DNA of 64,000 bases, from assembly GCF_014646675.1 (NCBI RefSeq), contig NZ_BMNS01000002.1:1-64000 (forward strand). The letters are read 5' to 3'. The position numbers and the translations under genes are program-made. Every line of letters starts with the position of its first letter. Positions within the stretch are counted from its first letter, which is position 1. The stretch comes from Lutibacter litoralis (GTDB lineage: Bacteria; Bacteroidota; Bacteroidia; Flavobacteriales; Flavobacteriaceae). Positions 63,100-64,000 of the stretch are shown in pieces. The notes beneath the pieces were generated by a model. It saw only the letters and a program-made list of their open reading frames with translations. It ran no database searches and was not told the origin of the DNA.

Positions 63100-64000
63100 T
63101 TTTTAAATATTTAAAATTTCTAATCATTAATTCAACCTTAAAAGTGTTTGCTTCTTGATTAGTTTCTAATGTGTAGGAATCTGGATATTGCATCTCCAAT
63201 CGTTTGGTAATATTTTCTAATCCAATTCCTTTATTATCTGAATGTTCATTTAGACTTGAGTTTTCTATTCTGAAGCATAACATATCGGCTTCAGTTTTTA
63301 TATCAATAATTACCCTTAGACTTCCCTTAATAATATCACCATGTTTAAAAGCATTTTCAACAAATGGAATTAACAACATAGGAGCAATTTGGATAGTGGG
63401 GTTAGCTACTCTAATATTAGTTTCAATGGTTAATGTGTCATGAAAACGCATTTTTTCCAGAGAAACATAATCTAATAAATGATTTACTTCATCCATTAAA
63501 AGCACTTGTGGTTTTTCTATTTGATATAAAATATAATCTAATAAATTAGATAACTTTAGAATCATTTCAGGGGCTTCATCCTTCTTTTTTAATGCAAAAC
63601 CATAAATTGTATTTAAAGAGTTAAACAAAAAATGAGGATGGATTTGCGCTTTTAAAAACCGTAATTCTTGATCTTTTATTTGAAGTTGTGTTTGTAAAAT
63701 TTTGTTCTTTAAATTTTCGTTATTTACAATTGAATTATAATTATGCATTACTAAACTTAGCGAAACTACAATTAAAACCACAAAATATACTCCTAACACT
63801 ATAAACGGTAATGTTTTAGTTAGCGGTACTGTTTCAACCTCTTTATAGCCTTCAGAATAAATTAATCCATATAGAATTGATAAAATAATTACATATACTG
63901 AAATTATAAACGTATAAATACTGTATAAAATAAAATATTTATACTTTTTTGTTAGTAAAAAATTTGGAATTAAATAGTAAATTAAAAAATAGCTAATTAA
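63092..64000 (-). CDS. LytS-type sensor histidine kinase, partial at the right window edge
   Basis: At least 303 codons; the frame stays open to base 64000, so the start lies outside the window. The GTG at 63799 is internal, since in-frame sequence upstream encodes transmembrane helices (YFLIYYLIPNF, YTFIISVYVIILSILYGLI, LPFIVLGVYFVVLIVVSLSL). Then comes a coiled coil and the His_kinase domain: LKAQIHPHFLFNSLNTIYG with the phosphorylated His, and an HATPase part with PMLLIPFVENAFKHG and NKGIGLENITKRLEMQYP. It should phosphorylate the LytTR regulator next to it. The signal is unknown. Confidence 0.93.
   Translation of the reverse strand, partial: LISYFLIYYLIPNFLLTKKYKYFILYSIYTFIISVYVIILSILYGLIYSEGYKEVETVPLTKTLPFIVLGVYFVVLIVVSLSLVMHNYNSIVNNENLKNKILQTQLQIKDQELRFLKAQIHPHFLFNSLNTIYGFALKKKDEAPEMILKLSNLLDYILYQIEKPQVLLMDEVNHLLDYVSLEKMRFHDTLTIETNIRVANPTIQIAPMLLIPFVENAFKHGDIIKGSLRVIIDIKTEADMLCFRIENSSLNEHSDNKGIGLENITKRLEMQYPDSYTLETNQEANTFKVELMIRNFKYLKNE

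Noticed and set aside
63092-63799. Histidine kinase starting at GTG 63799
   Set aside because: The frame is open upstream to the window edge and encodes the expected membrane helices, so the gene is longer.

Overview
The window looks like chromosomal DNA from a marine-type member of the family Flavobacteriaceae (phylum Bacteroidota). The reasons are the very AT-rich sequence, almost no Shine-Dalgarno sites, many promoters with the Bacteroidota -7 box TAnnTTTG, and family-restricted proteins (HYC_CC_PP, BT_3928-type DoxX, DUF1599, DUF4293, an extended Rho, LytTR and LuxR regulators). The two tRNA genes share a TTTG-N18/20-TATATTTGCATCC promoter. There is no phage, insertion sequence or CRISPR array, but short palindromic repeats are scattered between genes and, in places, inside them. 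The genus is not determined.

Layout. 1-2.5 kb: an M20 peptidase, tRNA-Leu(UAG) and a repeat-rich intergenic region with two ~225-bp direct copies. 2.5-13 kb: a minus-strand copper/heavy-metal export operon (HYC_CC_PP protein, CusA-type RND pump, a 42-codon ORF, CusC-type outer-membrane factor, CopA ATPase, CusB-type adaptor, metal-binding lipoprotein). 13.3-26 kb: a plus-strand carbohydrate region. It starts with a membrane-spanning LamG-SARP regulator, continues with a Gfo/Idh/MocA oxidoreductase, a HEAT protein with two DUF1080 (3-keto-glycoside hydrolase) domains, a GMC dehydrogenase and its small Tat subunit, and ends with galactokinase and a vSGLT-like Na+/galactose symporter. I read this as oxidative (3-keto) cleavage of glycosides in the periplasm followed by galactose uptake. 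26-31 kb: a PglC/PglD-like pair, a GIY-YIG gene broken by an amber codon and flanked by inverted palindromes, DUF4407, an MFS transporter with a terminator in its leader, and DUF1684. 31.5-35.8 kb: two glnK-amt operons, one carrying a TorF-type porin, with matching upstream inverted repeats.

35.9-57.5 kb: mostly core genes: crcB, a DoxX protein, DUF1599, LOG-folP-lipoprotein-cdaA, an MsbA-type ABC exporter, truA, a phosphodiesterase, a TPR histidine kinase with its LuxR-type regulator, rho, ppiD, a CorC-type protein, lptC, a TPR protein, an outer-membrane barrel and coaX. 57.5-64 kb: tRNA-Phe(GAA), an acidic protein, an RsuA/RluB pseudouridine synthase, a UbiA prenyltransferase, mevalonate kinase, diphosphomevalonate decarboxylase, and a LytTR regulator with a LytS-type kinase that runs off the right edge.

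Most unusual points: a palindromic repeat built into the CusA coding sequence; heptanucleotide arrays that encode the CusC signal peptide; identical operator-like architecture (46.5 bp spacing) before both glnK-amt operons; a LamG-SARP regulator beside a 3-keto-glycoside operon with a TTACCCC direct repeat upstream; a likely attenuator before the MFS gene; and the amber-interrupted GIY-YIG unit. No database search was possible; family names come from recognition of motifs.
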